A DNA stretch of 6,965 nucleotides from JAYEIA01 sp964472505 (lineage in GTDB: Bacteria > Bacteroidota > Bacteroidia > Bacteroidales > JAADGE01): positions 1 through 6,965 of the forward strand of contig CAYYQW010000128.1 in NCBI GenBank assembly GCA_964472505.1, given 5' to 3'. This document shows, one piece after another, positions 6,323 through 6,965 of the stretch. Below the pieces are notes generated by a model. It saw only the letters and a list, made by a program, of their open reading frames with translations, was not told the origin of the DNA and ran no database searches. Each line of letters begins with the position of its first letter. Within the stretch, counting starts at the first letter, position 1. The position numbers and the translations under genes were made by a program.

Positions 6323-6371
6323 AAAACTAAAGCAAGCGACATAAAAAAGCAATGCCGCTTGCTTTAGTTTT
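6323..6371 (+). terminator. Strong intrinsic terminator after the chemoreceptor gene
   Basis: AAAACTAAAGCAAGCG (6323-6338) and its perfect reverse complement (6356-6371) form a 16-bp stem with a 17-base loop, starting 21 bases after the TAA. The right arm ends in TTTAGTTTT, which supplies the U-rich release tract, and the left arm begins with A's. The symmetry means it could also work on a minus-strand transcript. Confidence 0.85.
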
Positions 6372-6472
6372 GAAAGGCTATCTCAAAAAACACCCGACAT
6401 TAAGAAAAACTATTATCTGTGCTTAACACAATATTCACTTTAGTATAAAAACGATACAACCGGCCTTTATAA

Positions 6473-6503
6473 TTGGCAGAACTCTGTTTTACGATTATCT
6501 TTG
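6473..6503 (+). promoter_or_regulatory. Putative Bacteroidota promoter with no clear gene downstream
   Basis: TTGG (6473-6476) and TATCTTTG (6496-6503) are 19 bases apart. The second box is an exact TAnnTTTG match and the first differs from TTTG at one position. Transcription would begin near 6510, just ahead of a 17-codon ORF and then non-coding DNA. The similarity is seen directly; activity is inferred. Confidence 0.5.
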
Positions 6504-6517
6504 TAAAAACTATACTT

Positions 6518-6571
6518 ATGAATACCGCAAAATACAATTTCGATAAAAAAATAATATTCAGACAGTTTTGA
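6518..6571 (+). pseudogene. 17-codon ORF, possible leader peptide or gene remnant
   Basis: The ATG opens MNTAKYNFDKKIIFRQF and stops at TGA 6569-6571. It sits at the expected distance behind the promoter at 6473-6503. The KYNFDKxI start is reminiscent of the N-terminus of PatB/MalY-type PLP-dependent C-S lyases (KYNFDxxIDR), which could make this the stub of a lost gene. Seventeen residues are too few to be sure, and the 130 bases that follow show no continuing similarity. A leader peptide or a non-coding RNA are alternatives. Confidence 0.25.
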
Positions 6572-6675
6572 ACTACTGCCTCTCATTTTTTTATGTTTAA
6601 CTTATCCGTGTAAAAGTAAAGCAGTAAATTTATGAAATTTTTGGTTCACTTTATAAAATACCGGCGCATTTAAGC

Positions 6676-6706
6676 TTTGCAAACACCGCTCGCACGTGTT
6701 TGCAAA
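6676..6706. repeat. Perfect hairpin with 11-bp arms overlapping the element's left end
   Basis: TTTGCAAACAC (6676-6686) and GTGTTTGCAAA (6696-6706) are exact reverse complements around a nine-base loop. The right arm includes the 3' part of the 19-bp GC-rich box (6687-6705) and the first three bases of the 84-bp element. In copy 1 the equivalent left arm is not preserved. Confidence 0.7.
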
Positions 6707-6787
6707 TCTGCCGGACGTTTATTTAAAAAAGCGTTCAGAAAATAATTAAGCACCACAGTAATTTATAAACCCAAATCCGGCAGATTT
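6704..6787 (+). repeat. 84-bp palindrome-ended dispersed element, copy 2
   Basis: The ends AAATCTGCCGGA (6704-6715) and TCCGGCAGATTT (6776-6787) are perfect 12-bp inverted repeats. The interior block from AGAAAATAATT to AATTTATAAA is nearly identical to copy 1 at 106-188, with one extra base overall and most changes next to the left arm. In copy 1 the pairing extends to 15 bp; here it stops at 12 because the left arm is followed by CGT. As with copy 1, the element lies between convergent genes. Confidence 0.8.
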
Positions 6788-6824
6788 CGTTGAAAAAAAC
6801 AAAAAGCTGAGCGCATGCCTTTGA

Positions 6825-6859
6825 TTACCCGCATATACCGGCGTGTAGGCCGAGGGTAA
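6825..6859. repeat. Nested hairpin downstream of the minus-strand partial gene
   Basis: TTACCC (6825-6830) pairs with GGGTAA (6854-6859), and inside it CGGC (6839-6842) pairs with GCCG (6849-6852) across a six-base loop. It starts 11 bases past the minus-strand stop codon at 6871-6873. Without a T-tract it is at best a weak terminator. Confidence 0.35.
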
Positions 6860-6870
6860 CTAAGCCCGGC

Positions 6871-6965
6871 TTATTCACACATCCTAAATTCTACTTTTTC
6901 ACCTTCAAGTTTTCCCGTTAATATTTTTTTCTTTTTGCGGAAACGAAAAACAGGTTTGATGTGGT
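6871..6965 (-). CDS. 3' end of an unidentified minus-strand gene
   Basis: On the minus strand one frame is open from the window edge to a TAA at 6871-6873, ending in HIKPVFRFRKKKKILTGKLE then GEKVEFRMCE. The other two frames of that strand are interrupted within about 60 bases. The tail is rich in lysine and arginine, with no membrane segment. The family cannot be named from 30 residues. It converges on the chemoreceptor gene. Confidence 0.55.
   Translation of the reverse strand, partial: HIKPVFRFRKKKKILTGKLEGEKVEFRMCE

Larger units (their letters stand above)
6303..6870. other. Convergent intergenic region, largely non-coding
   Basis: Between the chemoreceptor stop and the minus-strand gene ending at 6871 are the terminator, an isolated promoter with a 17-codon ORF, a perfect 11-bp-arm hairpin, the second 83-bp-type element, and a small nested hairpin. 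Apart from the 17-codon ORF no coding frame is convincing. About 100 bases (6572-6670) hold nothing recognisable. Confidence 0.6.

Overview
The window looks like a chromosomal stretch from a member of the Bacteroidota (moderate confidence). The support is a promoter with the Bacteroidota-type -7 box TATCTTTG near 6496, A-rich leaders without clear Shine-Dalgarno sequences, and AT-rich genes spaced by repeat-laden intergenic DNA. It is a draft assembly: 100 Ns (2348-2447) are flanked on both sides by the same 55 bases. That is the signature of two contigs overlapping by one assembly k-mer, so the gap is probably artificial.

Layout, left to right. 1-59 is the 3' end of an unidentified plus-strand gene. 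60-361 has no gene but holds an 83-bp palindrome-ended element (106-188) and a second bulged palindrome (228-306). Two AT-rich minus-strand genes follow: a CxxC/CxxC protein of 194 aa (362-946) and, upstream of it, a 337-aa putative HNH nuclease (1143-2156). Between them lies a 122-bp bulged palindrome (1021-1142) that begins exactly where the HNH stop codon ends. An 11-bp inverted repeat brackets the HNH gene (1139-1149 and 2178-2188). This compact gene-plus-palindrome arrangement resembles a mobile gene cassette. 2157-2579 has no gene; it carries hairpins, the gap and a GC-rich repeat. 2580-4178 (minus) encodes a 532-aa four-helix membrane protein with an SH3-like extracytoplasmic region. 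Divergent from it, 4425-6302 (plus) encodes a complete 625-aa methyl-accepting chemotaxis protein, closed by a strong 16-bp-stem terminator. 6372-6870 contains a promoter, a 17-codon ORF that may be a gene remnant, and a second copy of the 83-bp element (6704-6787). 6871-6965 is the 3' end of a minus-strand gene.

Only the chemoreceptor has a secure function: a membrane sensor signalling to a CheA/CheW system encoded elsewhere. The 532-aa protein is its divergent neighbour, but nothing shows that the two cooperate. The HNH and CxxC genes look like accessory, possibly defence-related cargo. The most interesting signal is the repeat architecture: two copies of an 83/84-bp element, both between convergent genes, a 19-bp GC-rich box present three times, and bulged palindromes just downstream of both accessory genes.
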